Source of the DNA: Winogradskyella vincentii
GTDB lineage: Bacteria > Bacteroidota > Bacteroidia > Flavobacteriales > Flavobacteriaceae
Assembly: GCF_020166345.1 (NCBI RefSeq)
Contig: NZ_JAIUJS010000010.1
Coordinates: 26,501 to 90,500, forward strand
DNA: 64,000 nt
Direction: 5' to 3'
Within the stretch, counting starts at the first letter, position 1, and each line of letters begins with the position of its first letter. Of this stretch, positions 8,868 through 16,286 are shown piece by piece. Position numbers and translations under genes: made by a program. Under the pieces are notes generated by a model, which searched no databases, was not told where the DNA came from, and saw only the letters and a list, made by a program, of their open reading frames with translations.

Positions 8868-8903
8868 AATTGAAGAAGAAAAATAAATAAAGACCAATTT
8901 AAA

Positions 8904-9860
8904 ATGAGTGAAGATCAAATTAAAAATTTAGAAGCTCAATTCGAAGCACGTATAGAACGTGACGAGAAAATTGAACCTAAAGATTGGATGCCAGAGAAAT
9001 ATCGGAAAACACATATTAGGCAAATTTCTCAGCATGCCCATTCTGAAATTGTTGGGATGTTACCAGAAGGTAATTGGATAACCAGAGCACCTTCTTTAAG
9101 AAGAAAAGTAGCATTATTGGCCAAGGTTCAGGATGAAGCTGGTCATGGTTTGTATTTATACAGTGCCTGCGAAACCTTAGGTGTTTCAAGAGATGAATTA
9201 TACGAGCAGTTGCATACAGGGAAGGCCAAATACTCTAGTATATTTAATTATCCTGCATTGACTTGGGCAGATATGGGTGCCATAGGCTGGTTGGTTGATG
9301 GTGCCGCTATTATTAATCAAGTGCCATTGTGCAATACATCTTTTGGGCCATATGCAAGAGCCATGATACGTGTATGTAAAGAAGAAAGTTTTCATCAGAG
9401 ACAAGGGTTTGAGATTATGCTGAAACTCGCAAATGGAACACCAGAACAAAAGGAAATGGCACAAGACGCTTTAAATCGCTGGTGGTGGCCAAGTTTAATG
9501 ATGTTAGGACCTACAGATGACAAATCTGTACATACGGCACAATCCATGAAATGGAAATTAAAACGTAAAACTAATGACGAATTACGTCAGCAGTTTATTG
9601 ATCAAACTGTGCCGCAAGCTGATGTTTTAGGTTTAACAATTCCAGACCCTGATTTAAAATGGAATGAAGACAGAAAGAGTTATGACTTTGGGGAAATTGA
9701 TTGGGATGAATTTTGGCAGGTTGTTAAGGGACATGGTCCTATGAATAAGGAAAGAATGAAAGCACGTGTTGGTGCATGGGAGCGCGGAAAATGGGTTAGA
9801 GATGCGGCAATGGCCTATGCGGAAAAGAAACAAGCAAGAAAAGAAAAACAAGCAGTTTAA
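8904..9860 (+). CDS. paaA: 1,2-phenylacetyl-CoA epoxidase, catalytic subunit PaaA
   Basis: A 318-residue ferritin-like di-iron oxygenase subunit. The iron-ligand helices are seen as [18 protein letters not shown] and [15 protein letters not shown]. The N-terminal part ([20 protein letters not shown]) and the Trp-rich stretch [13 protein letters not shown] are typical. It inserts one oxygen atom from O2 into the aromatic ring of phenylacetyl-CoA to give the 1,2-epoxide. It works with PaaB, PaaC and PaaE, which are all encoded beside it. Confidence 0.97.
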   Translation: MSEDQIKNLEAQFEARIERDEKIEPKDWMPEKYRKTHIRQISQHAHSEIVGMLPEGNWITRAPSLRRKVALLAKVQDEAGHGLYLYSACETLGVSRDELYEQLHTGKAKYSSIFNYPALTWADMGAIGWLVDGAAIINQVPLCNTSFGPYARAMIRVCKEESFHQRQGFEIMLKLANGTPEQKEMAQDALNRWWWPSLMMLGPTDDKSVHTAQSMKWKLKRKTNDELRQQFIDQTVPQADVLGLTIPDPDLKWNEDRKSYDFGEIDWDEFWQVVKGHGPMNKERMKARVGAWERGKWVRDAAMAYAEKKQARKEKQAV

Positions 9861-9872
9861 AAAATTAAAACT

Positions 9873-10160
9873 ATGTCAACAAAAAACTGGCCACTTTGGG
9901 AAATATTCGTAAGAAGTAAAAACGGATTAGAGCACAGGCACTTTGGTAGCTTGCATGCTGCAGATGCAGATATGGCATTGGAAAATGCTAGAGATGTTTA
10001 TACAAGACGTAATGAAGGTGTAAGTATTTGGGTGGTAGAATCTAAACATATTACTGCTTCCAATCCAGAAAATAATGGAGAATTATTTGAACCAGCACAA
10101 GATAAAGTATATAGACATCCTACTTTTTATGATGTTCCAGATGAAGTAAAACACATGTAA
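9873..10160 (+). CDS. paaB: 1,2-phenylacetyl-CoA epoxidase subunit PaaB
   Basis: A 95-residue protein containing WEIFVRSKNGLEHRHFGSLHA and ALENARDVYTRRNEG, the hallmarks of PaaB. PaaB bridges PaaAC units in the epoxidase complex and has no catalytic residues. The length is normal. Its stop TAA shares a base with the paaC ATG (TAATG), which suggests coupled translation and matched stoichiometry. Confidence 0.95.
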   Translation: MSTKNWPLWEIFVRSKNGLEHRHFGSLHAADADMALENARDVYTRRNEGVSIWVVESKHITASNPENNGELFEPAQDKVYRHPTFYDVPDEVKHM

Positions 10161-10915
10161 TGAAAAACGAGAATTTATATAATTATATACTTGGTATTGC
10201 TGATAATTCATTGATCTTAGGCCAACGGCTTGGAGAGTTAACAGGTCATGGACCAAATTTAGAAACAGATATTGCATGCACAAATATTTCGTTGGACTTA
10301 TTTGGACAGGTAAGAAGTTATTTTCAGTATGCAAGTAAAGTAGCAGGCGATGGAAGATCAGAAGATGATATTGCCATGCTCAGAAAAGAAAGAGATTATA
10401 AAAATGTGCTATTGGTAGAGCAACCTAATACCAACTTTGCTTATACAATTGCAAGGCAATTTTTATTCGATGCGTATCATTTGGTATTTCTAAGAGAATT
10501 GCAAAAAAGTTCAGATTTAACTTTAGCAGCTATAGCTAATAAGTGCATCAAGGAGGTAAGTTATCATGAGCGTTTCTCATCAGATTGGGTAAGGCGCTTA
10601 GGTGGTGGTACTGAAGAAAGTAAATCGAAAATGCAAGAAGCGATTGCAGATTTGTGGGTTTATACAGATGAGTTATTTCATCAAACCGTAGCAGATAAGG
10701 CAATGGTGGCTGAAGGAATTGGTGTTGACGTTACAAAGCTAAAGGAAGAATACTATAATTATGTAGCTGGAGTATTAGAAGAATCAACTTTAGAAGTTCC
10801 TGATATCAAATTCTTCCAAAAAGGTGGTAAACAAGGAATTCATACTGAACATTTAGGATATATATTGGCAGAATTACAATATATGCAACGTGCATACCCA
10901 AATATGGAATGGTAA
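10160..10915 (+). CDS. paaC: 1,2-phenylacetyl-CoA epoxidase subunit PaaC
   Basis: A 251-residue helical, ferritin-like structural partner of PaaA. Recognisable stretches are LGQRLGELTGHGPNLETDIA near residue 20, NIALDLFGQ-like NISLDLFGQVRSYFQYA, and KCIKEVSYHERFSSDWVRRL. PaaC supports the fold of PaaA and substrate binding and is not the main catalytic subunit. It starts in the TAATG overlap with paaB and is followed by paaD after one base. Confidence 0.95.
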   Translation: MKNENLYNYILGIADNSLILGQRLGELTGHGPNLETDIACTNISLDLFGQVRSYFQYASKVAGDGRSEDDIAMLRKERDYKNVLLVEQPNTNFAYTIARQFLFDAYHLVFLRELQKSSDLTLAAIANKCIKEVSYHERFSSDWVRRLGGGTEESKSKMQEAIADLWVYTDELFHQTVADKAMVAEGIGVDVTKLKEEYYNYVAGVLEESTLEVPDIKFFQKGGKQGIHTEHLGYILAELQYMQRAYPNMEW

Positions 10916-10916
10916 A

Positions 10917-11417
10917 ATGACAACCACAGAACAAAACATTGATAATTCTTTGATAGCAATTCTAGAACAGGTGTCAGATCCTGAAATTCCGGTTTTGTCA
11001 ATTATGGATATGGGTGTTGTGCGTTCTGCCGTGTTTGAAGATGGTATTGTAAAGGTAGAAATAACACCCACTTATAGTGGTTGTCCAGCGATGGATGTCA
11101 TTGGAGATGATATAAAAAAAGCTTTAGAAGAGGCTGGGTACAAATCAGAGATCGATTTAATTTTGCATCCTGCTTGGACAACAGATTGGATTACGCCGCG
11201 AGGAAGAAAAGCACTGGAAGATTATGGTATTGCAGCACCACTTGAGGCAGAAGCAGATAAGGACGTCTTGTTGCATGGTAAGAAAATTGTAAAATGCACT
11301 AACTGTGGTTCTCAAAATACACGATTAGTAAGTCAGTTTGGTTCAACTGCTTGCAAAGCCCAATTCCAATGTGAAGACTGCCAAGAACCATTTGATTATT
11401 TTAAATGTTTAAAGTAA
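10917..11417 (+). CDS. paaD: Phenylacetate pathway iron-sulfur assembly protein PaaD
   Basis: A 166-residue protein. The ATG at 10917 is chosen because it lies one base after the paaC stop; an upstream Met would extend into paaC. The N-terminal MIP18/DUF59 domain has SDPEIPVLSIMDMG and YSGCPAMDVI. The C-terminal zinc-ribbon-like part has CTNCGSQNT and CEDCQEPF. PaaD is thought to help mature the PaaE 2Fe-2S cluster or the epoxidase. The last bases overlap the next ATG. Confidence 0.93.
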   Translation: MTTTEQNIDNSLIAILEQVSDPEIPVLSIMDMGVVRSAVFEDGIVKVEITPTYSGCPAMDVIGDDIKKALEEAGYKSEIDLILHPAWTTDWITPRGRKALEDYGIAAPLEAEADKDVLLHGKKIVKCTNCGSQNTRLVSQFGSTACKAQFQCEDCQEPFDYFKCLK

Positions 11418-11782
11418 TGTTAGGATTAAGAACAACAGCTTATATAGTTAAAGATTTAGCCCAAGCAAAAGCATGGTATACCAAAGCTTTTAAAACTGAG
11501 CCCTATTTCGATGAATCTTTTTATGTAGGATTTAATATCCAAGGATATGAATTAGGGCTAATGCCAGAGGGAAATGAAACCAATTTGAAAGGAGAAAATG
11601 TGTTATCTTATTGGGGTGTTGAAGATATCCAAAAAGAGTTCGAAAGATTAATAGAATTAGGTGCTACCATTCATGAGAAACCAACAAATGTTGGTGGTGA
11701 GCTAATGGTTTGTTCTGTTAAAGACCCTTGGAGCAATATTATAGGATTAATATATAATCCATATTTTAAATTACCTGAATAG
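11417..11782 (+). CDS. VOC-fold (glyoxalase/bleomycin-resistance type) protein in the paa operon
   Basis: A 121-residue vicinal-oxygen-chelate domain protein. The ATG at 11417 overlaps the paaD stop in TAATG; an alternative ATG at 11405 is less likely. The family pattern is clear: AYIVKDLAQAKAWYTKAFK at the N-terminus, then ELGLMPEG, YWGVEDIQKEFERLIELGA, and SVKDPWSNIIGLIYNP at the C-terminus. VOC proteins isomerise, hydrolyse, bind or protect small molecules. This is not a standard paa gene. It lies between epoxidase assembly and the epoxide isomerase, so a role with a reactive ring intermediate is possible but unproven. Confidence 0.85.
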   Translation: MLGLRTTAYIVKDLAQAKAWYTKAFKTEPYFDESFYVGFNIQGYELGLMPEGNETNLKGENVLSYWGVEDIQKEFERLIELGATIHEKPTNVGGELMVCSVKDPWSNIIGLIYNPYFKLPE

Positions 11783-11783
11783 T

Positions 11784-12566
11784 ATGAATGACTCAATTTT
11801 ATTGACAATAGAGAATAAAGTAGCACAAATAAATCTAAATAGGCCAGAGGTTTTCAATAGCTTTAATCGTGAGATGGCTTTGAGTCTCCAAGGAATTCTA
11901 GATGATTGCGATTCTAATCCAGATGTTAGGGCAATAGTTCTTACTGGAAATGGTAAAGCGTTTTGTGCGGGTCAAGATTTAAAAGAAGTGACTGATCCAG
12001 CACTTAATCCTGGATTTAAAAAAATCTTAGAGGAACATTATAATCCAATAATAACTAGAATACGATCAATTAAAAAACCAATTATTGGAGCTGTAAATGG
12101 AGTTGCCGCAGGTGCTGGAGCTAATATTGCCTTGGCATGTGATATTGTTGTAGCACACGAAAAGGTTAGTTTTATTCAAGCATTTAGTTTAATTGGATTG
12201 GTTCCTGATAGTGCAGGAACTTACTTTTTGCCACGATTAATTGGGTTTCAAAAAGCCCAAGCTTTAGCAATGTTGGGTGACAAGATTTCTGCTGAAGAAG
12301 CGGAAAGAATGGGAATGATATATAAATCTGTTCCATTAGAGGCTTTTGACGAAACCATAAATCAATTAGCGAATAAAGTTTCTAATATGCCAACTAAGGC
12401 GCTAGGTCTTATCAAAGAATTATTTAATCAATCAATGACCAATTCTTTAGAGGTTCAATTGGCATTAGAGTCCAAATTACAAATAGAAGCAGCTAGTAGT
12501 AATGATTATGCTGAGGGTGTCGCTGCATTTATCGAAAAGCGAAAGCCAAATTTCAAAGGAAATTAG
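11784..12566 (+). CDS. paaG: 2-(1,2-epoxy-1,2-dihydrophenyl)acetyl-CoA isomerase PaaG
   Basis: A 260-residue crotonase-fold protein. The oxyanion-hole segments are AFCAGQDLKEV and NGVAAGAGANIALACDI. The PaaG-type active-site stretch is SLIGLVPDSAGTYFLPRLIG, where the Asp of VPDSAG takes the place of the glutamate in ordinary hydratases. PaaG converts the ring 1,2-epoxide to the seven-membered oxepin-CoA and also shifts double bonds later in the pathway. It directly follows the VOC gene and abuts the TTG start of the next gene. Confidence 0.9.
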   Translation: MNDSILLTIENKVAQINLNRPEVFNSFNREMALSLQGILDDCDSNPDVRAIVLTGNGKAFCAGQDLKEVTDPALNPGFKKILEEHYNPIITRIRSIKKPIIGAVNGVAAGAGANIALACDIVVAHEKVSFIQAFSLIGLVPDSAGTYFLPRLIGFQKAQALAMLGDKISAEEAERMGMIYKSVPLEAFDETINQLANKVSNMPTKALGLIKELFNQSMTNSLEVQLALESKLQIEAASSNDYAEGVAAFIEKRKPNFKGN

Positions 12567-13502
12567 TTGGATAAAGAAACACTCATAGAAGTTCATAATA
12601 GAATAAAACCCTTTATTCATAAAACGCCTGTTTTAAGTTCTGGTTTAATAAATGAAATGGTTAGTGCTGATATTGTTTTTAAATGTGAGAACTTTCAAAA
12701 AATGGGAGCGTTTAAAATGCGAGGTGCAGCAAATGCCATTCTATCACTTTCAGAGGAAGAAAGGGAAAGAGGTGTGGTAACACATTCCTCAGGCAATTTT
12801 GCACAAGCAGTTTCTTTAGCAGCTCAAAAGTTAAATGTTAAGGCCTATATAGTAATGCCTGAGAATGCACCTCAAGTAAAGAAAAATGGAGTAAGGACAT
12901 ATCACGGTGAAATCATTGAATGTGAATCAACACCAGAAGCTAGGGAAACTACTGCAAAAAAAATTAAAGAGTTAAAAGGAGCTTCTTTTTTGCATCCTTC
13001 AAATCAAGATGAGGTGATTTATGGTAATAGTACTGCTGCGATAGAACTATTGGAAGAGTTTCCTAATTTAGATGTAATTTTAACTCCAATTGGTGGAGGA
13101 GGATTAATTGCTGGTACAGCTTTGGCTGCGCATTATTTTTCAAAAAATTGTAGAGTAATAGGTGGAGAGCCAATGGAAGCAGATGATGCATATCGCTCTT
13201 TGATCTCTGGTAAAATAGAAACAAATAATAGCTTTCATACAGTTGCTGATGGACTAAGAACGCATTTAGGTGATCGTAATTTTCCTATAATTCAAAAATA
13301 TGTGGAGAAGATTATCCGCGTCGAGGAGAGTGAAATTGTTGATGCAATGCGAATCATTTGGGAACGGATGAAAATAATAATCGAGCCTTCTTGTGCAGTA
13401 CCGTTTGCAGCTGTATTAAAAAACAAAGAAGAATTTAAGAATAAAAAAGTCGGTATAATTTTATCTGGCGGTAATGTAGATGTAAAAAATCTACCTTTTT
13501 AA
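12567..13502 (+). CDS. PLP-dependent threonine/serine dehydratase or racemase-like enzyme
   Basis: A 311-residue fold-type II PLP enzyme. The start is TTG immediately after the paaG stop; no ATG is near, and MDKETLIEVHNRIKPFIHKT is the normal family N-terminus. The Schiff-base Lys is residue 50 in GAFKMRGA. The glycine-rich phosphate loop is IGGGGLIAGT. The substrate loop reads SSGNFAQA, with Phe at residue 78 where serine racemases and threonine dehydratases usually have His. It has no known step in phenylacetate degradation. Its position with zero spacing inside the operon shows co-expression. Threonine dehydratase, serine racemase and hydroxyaspartate lyase are all possible. Confidence 0.85.
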   Translation: MDKETLIEVHNRIKPFIHKTPVLSSGLINEMVSADIVFKCENFQKMGAFKMRGAANAILSLSEEERERGVVTHSSGNFAQAVSLAAQKLNVKAYIVMPENAPQVKKNGVRTYHGEIIECESTPEARETTAKKIKELKGASFLHPSNQDEVIYGNSTAAIELLEEFPNLDVILTPIGGGGLIAGTALAAHYFSKNCRVIGGEPMEADDAYRSLISGKIETNNSFHTVADGLRTHLGDRNFPIIQKYVEKIIRVEESEIVDAMRIIWERMKIIIEPSCAVPFAAVLKNKEEFKNKKVGIILSGGNVDVKNLPF

Positions 13503-13511
13503 AATATTAGA

Positions 13512-14666
13512 ATGAACGTAGGAATTATAGGTTCTGGAACCATGGGAAGTGGTATTGCACAAGTTGCTGCCACGGCAGGATGTTCAGTAAAATTATATGA
13601 CACCAATATTGATGCACTGCATAAGGCTGAAAATACTTTGGATAAGATACTGTCTCGACTTATTGAGAAAGGTAGAATTGATAGTGCAGAAAAATCAAGA
13701 ATCCAATCTAATATAGACTATGTCAATAGTTTACATGAACTAGGGAATTCTAATTTAACTATTGAAGCCATAGTTGAAGATTTAGATATAAAGAAAAAGG
13801 TATTTGAGCATCTCGAAACCTATGTTTCAGAGGATTGTATTATAGCCTCAAATACATCGAGCTTATCAATTGCATCAATTGCCTCTGCTTTGAAAAAACC
13901 AGAACGATGTATAGGTATTCATTTTTTTAATCCTGCACCGTTAATGAAGTTGGTTGAGGTTGTTCCTGCCATACAGACATCTGAAGAAGTGCTCTCCAAG
14001 TCTGTGGATGTAATCACAAATTGGAAAAAGACGGTAGCAGTAGCTAAAGATACACCTGGATTTATTGTTAACAGAGTGGCAAGGCCATTCTATGGTGAAG
14101 CACTTAGAATATATGAAGAAGGTATTGCTGATTTTGCAACTATCGATTGGAGTTTAAAGACAATTGGTGGATTTAGAATGGGACCTTTTGAATTGATGGA
14201 TTTCATTGGAAACGATGTTAATTATGCAGTTACAGAATCTGTGTTTACAGCCTTTTACTTTGATTCAAGATATAAACCGTCATTTACCCAAAAACGTCTT
14301 GCTGAAGCTGGATATTTAGGTAGGAAATCTGGTAAAGGTTATTACGATTATTCAGAAGGGACTGCTAAACCTAATCCAATAGAAGATAAGACACTTGGTG
14401 ATAAAATATTCAATCGTGTTCTAGTAATGCTTATTAATGAAGCGGTAGATGCTTTATTTTTAAATATTGCTTCTGCAGAAGATATTGATAATGCCATGAC
14501 TAAGGGTGTTAATTATCCCAAAGGGTTGTTAGCTTGGGCAGACGAGATAGGAATTGAAAATTGCGTTACTACTTTAGATAGACTTTATGATGAGTATCAC
14601 GAAGACAGATATCGCTGTAGTCCATTATTAAGGAAAATGCTTAGAGATAAAAAGACATTCTATTAA
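13512..14666 (+). CDS. paaH: 3-hydroxyadipyl-CoA dehydrogenase PaaH
   Basis: A 384-residue NAD-dependent 3-hydroxyacyl-CoA dehydrogenase. The Rossmann motif is GIIGSGTMGSGIAQVAATAG at the N-terminus. The catalytic His lies in IGIHFFNPAPLMKLVEVV, and the C-terminal domain has DTPGFIVNRVARPFYGEA. A second, shorter C-terminal domain (residues about 300-384, AVDALFLNIASAEDIDNAMT) is present, as in three-domain bacterial forms. It oxidises 3-hydroxyadipyl-CoA to 3-oxoadipyl-CoA. The stop overlaps the ATG of paaI. Confidence 0.93.
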   Translation: MNVGIIGSGTMGSGIAQVAATAGCSVKLYDTNIDALHKAENTLDKILSRLIEKGRIDSAEKSRIQSNIDYVNSLHELGNSNLTIEAIVEDLDIKKKVFEHLETYVSEDCIIASNTSSLSIASIASALKKPERCIGIHFFNPAPLMKLVEVVPAIQTSEEVLSKSVDVITNWKKTVAVAKDTPGFIVNRVARPFYGEALRIYEEGIADFATIDWSLKTIGGFRMGPFELMDFIGNDVNYAVTESVFTAFYFDSRYKPSFTQKRLAEAGYLGRKSGKGYYDYSEGTAKPNPIEDKTLGDKIFNRVLVMLINEAVDALFLNIASAEDIDNAMTKGVNYPKGLLAWADEIGIENCVTTLDRLYDEYHEDRYRCSPLLRKMLRDKKTFY

Positions 14667-15073
14667 TGAAGGGTGAGGCAATTCCATATAAAATGTTGAG
14701 TCAAGATGCTTTTAGCCAATGGTTGGGTATAGAAATCTTAGAGTGTGAGGTTGGTCGTTGCAAATTAGGAATGACCATTAGAAAGGATATGATTAATAGT
14801 ATGAATAAAGCTCATGGCGGCATAAGCTATTCTTTAGCAGATGCGGCATTTGGATTTGCGGCTAATACACATGGAAAATATGCGGTTTCAATTGAGACTA
14901 GTATAAATCATATTGAAGCTGTAAATGAAGGAGATTACTTGGTTGCAGAATCCGTAATTGAAAAGGTGAAGAATAAGCTTGGATTCAATGTTATTGAGGT
15001 TAAACGCGAGGAAGAATTAGTTGCGTTATTTAAAGGTATAGTATATAGAACCCAAAAAGATTGGGAAGATTAA
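14666..15073 (+). CDS. paaI: Hotdog-fold acyl-CoA thioesterase PaaI
   Basis: A 135-residue hotdog thioesterase. The active-site helix is NKAHGGISYSLADAAFGFAA, with the catalytic Asp in LADAA. PaaI hydrolyses ring-hydroxylated phenylacetyl-CoA and related dead-end CoA esters, freeing CoA when the pathway stalls. It starts in the TAATG overlap with paaH and is followed by paaJ after three bases. Confidence 0.92.
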   Translation: MKGEAIPYKMLSQDAFSQWLGIEILECEVGRCKLGMTIRKDMINSMNKAHGGISYSLADAAFGFAANTHGKYAVSIETSINHIEAVNEGDYLVAESVIEKVKNKLGFNVIEVKREEELVALFKGIVYRTQKDWED

Positions 15074-15076
15074 AAT

Positions 15077-16285
15077 ATGAAGGAAGCATATATTATAGAT
15101 GGTGTACGTACACCTATAGGAAGTTATAAAGGCACATTGTCTGCTGTTCGTACAGATGATATGGCAGCTTTAGTAATTTCAGAAGTTGTTAAACGAAATC
15201 CTAATATCCCAAAAGAGGCTTACGATGACGTTATTATGGGTTGTGCCAACCAAGCGGGAGAAGACAACCGCAATGTTGCTCGAATGGCATCACTTTTAGC
15301 AGGTTTACCATATACGGTTCCAGGGGAAACGGTAAACAGATTATGTAGCTCAGGATTATCAGCAATTATACATGCAAATCGTGCTATTAAGTCTGGTGAT
15401 GGAGATGTGTTTATTTCTGGAGGAGTTGAAAACATGACAAGGGGACCTTATGTCATTGCCAAACCATCTACAGCTTTTGGAGGTGACTCTAAAATGTATG
15501 ATTCAACTTTTGGGTGGCGTTTTATAAACCCCAAAATGCACCAAATGTATGGTACAGATGGAATGGGTATGACTGCAGAGAATTTAGTAGAGAAGTATAA
15601 TATTTCTAGAGAGGACCAAGATAAGTTTGCGTTTTGGAGCCAGATGAAAGCTTCAAAGGCTCAAGAAAATGGCCGATTGGCGAAAGAAATAATAACTGTT
15701 GAAATTCCACAGCGTAAAAAGGATCCTATCCTATTCTCAAAAGATGAATTTGTAAAACCGAATACCTCAATAGAAGTTTTAGGGAAATTGCGATCTGCTT
15801 TTAAGAAAGAAGGTGGAAGTGTTACTGCTGGTAATTCATCAGGATTAAATGATGGTGCGGCTGCAACAATAGTTGCATCAGAAGAAGCAATAAAGAAATA
15901 TAATCTTAAGCCGCTAGCGAGAATTGTGAGTTCGGCTGTTGTTGGTGTTGAGCCTAGAATTATGGGTATAGGCCCTGTTGAAGCGTCAAATAAGGCATTA
16001 GACAAAGCGGGATTAACAATGGATGATATAGATGTAATTGAGCTTAATGAGGCCTTCGCGGCACAGGCATTGGCTTGTACAAGAGCTTGGGGTTTAAAAG
16101 ACAATGATCCTAGAATAAACCCAAATGGTGGATCTATAGCTATAGGACATCCATTGGGTGTAACAGGAACAAGAATAGCATATTCTGCTGCTTTAGAGCT
16201 ACATGAGCAACAAAAGAAGTTTGCCTTAGTAACAATGTGTATTGGTGTTGGCCAAGGCTATGCTGCAATTTTAGAACGTGTTTAA
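15077..16285 (+). CDS. paaJ: 3-oxoadipyl-CoA / 3-oxo-5,6-didehydrosuberyl-CoA thiolase PaaJ
   Basis: A 402-residue thiolase. The acylated Cys is residue 90 in NRLCSSGLSA; the C-terminal motifs are NEAFAAQALA, NPNGGSIAIGHPLGVTG and CIGVGQG with the second Cys. It cleaves the two 3-oxoacyl-CoA intermediates of the pathway to acetyl-CoA and succinyl-CoA. The full length is typical. A long minus-strand frame inside it is only a shadow. Confidence 0.94.
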   Translation: MKEAYIIDGVRTPIGSYKGTLSAVRTDDMAALVISEVVKRNPNIPKEAYDDVIMGCANQAGEDNRNVARMASLLAGLPYTVPGETVNRLCSSGLSAIIHANRAIKSGDGDVFISGGVENMTRGPYVIAKPSTAFGGDSKMYDSTFGWRFINPKMHQMYGTDGMGMTAENLVEKYNISREDQDKFAFWSQMKASKAQENGRLAKEIITVEIPQRKKDPILFSKDEFVKPNTSIEVLGKLRSAFKKEGGSVTAGNSSGLNDGAAATIVASEEAIKKYNLKPLARIVSSAVVGVEPRIMGIGPVEASNKALDKAGLTMDDIDVIELNEAFAAQALACTRAWGLKDNDPRINPNGGSIAIGHPLGVTGTRIAYSAALELHEQQKKFALVTMCIGVGQGYAAILERV

Positions 16286-16286
16286 A

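Noticed and set aside
15661..16104. A 147-codon minus-strand frame inside paaJ
   Set aside because: It is antisense to a complete thiolase, with low-complexity Ser/Ala composition and no family resemblance.
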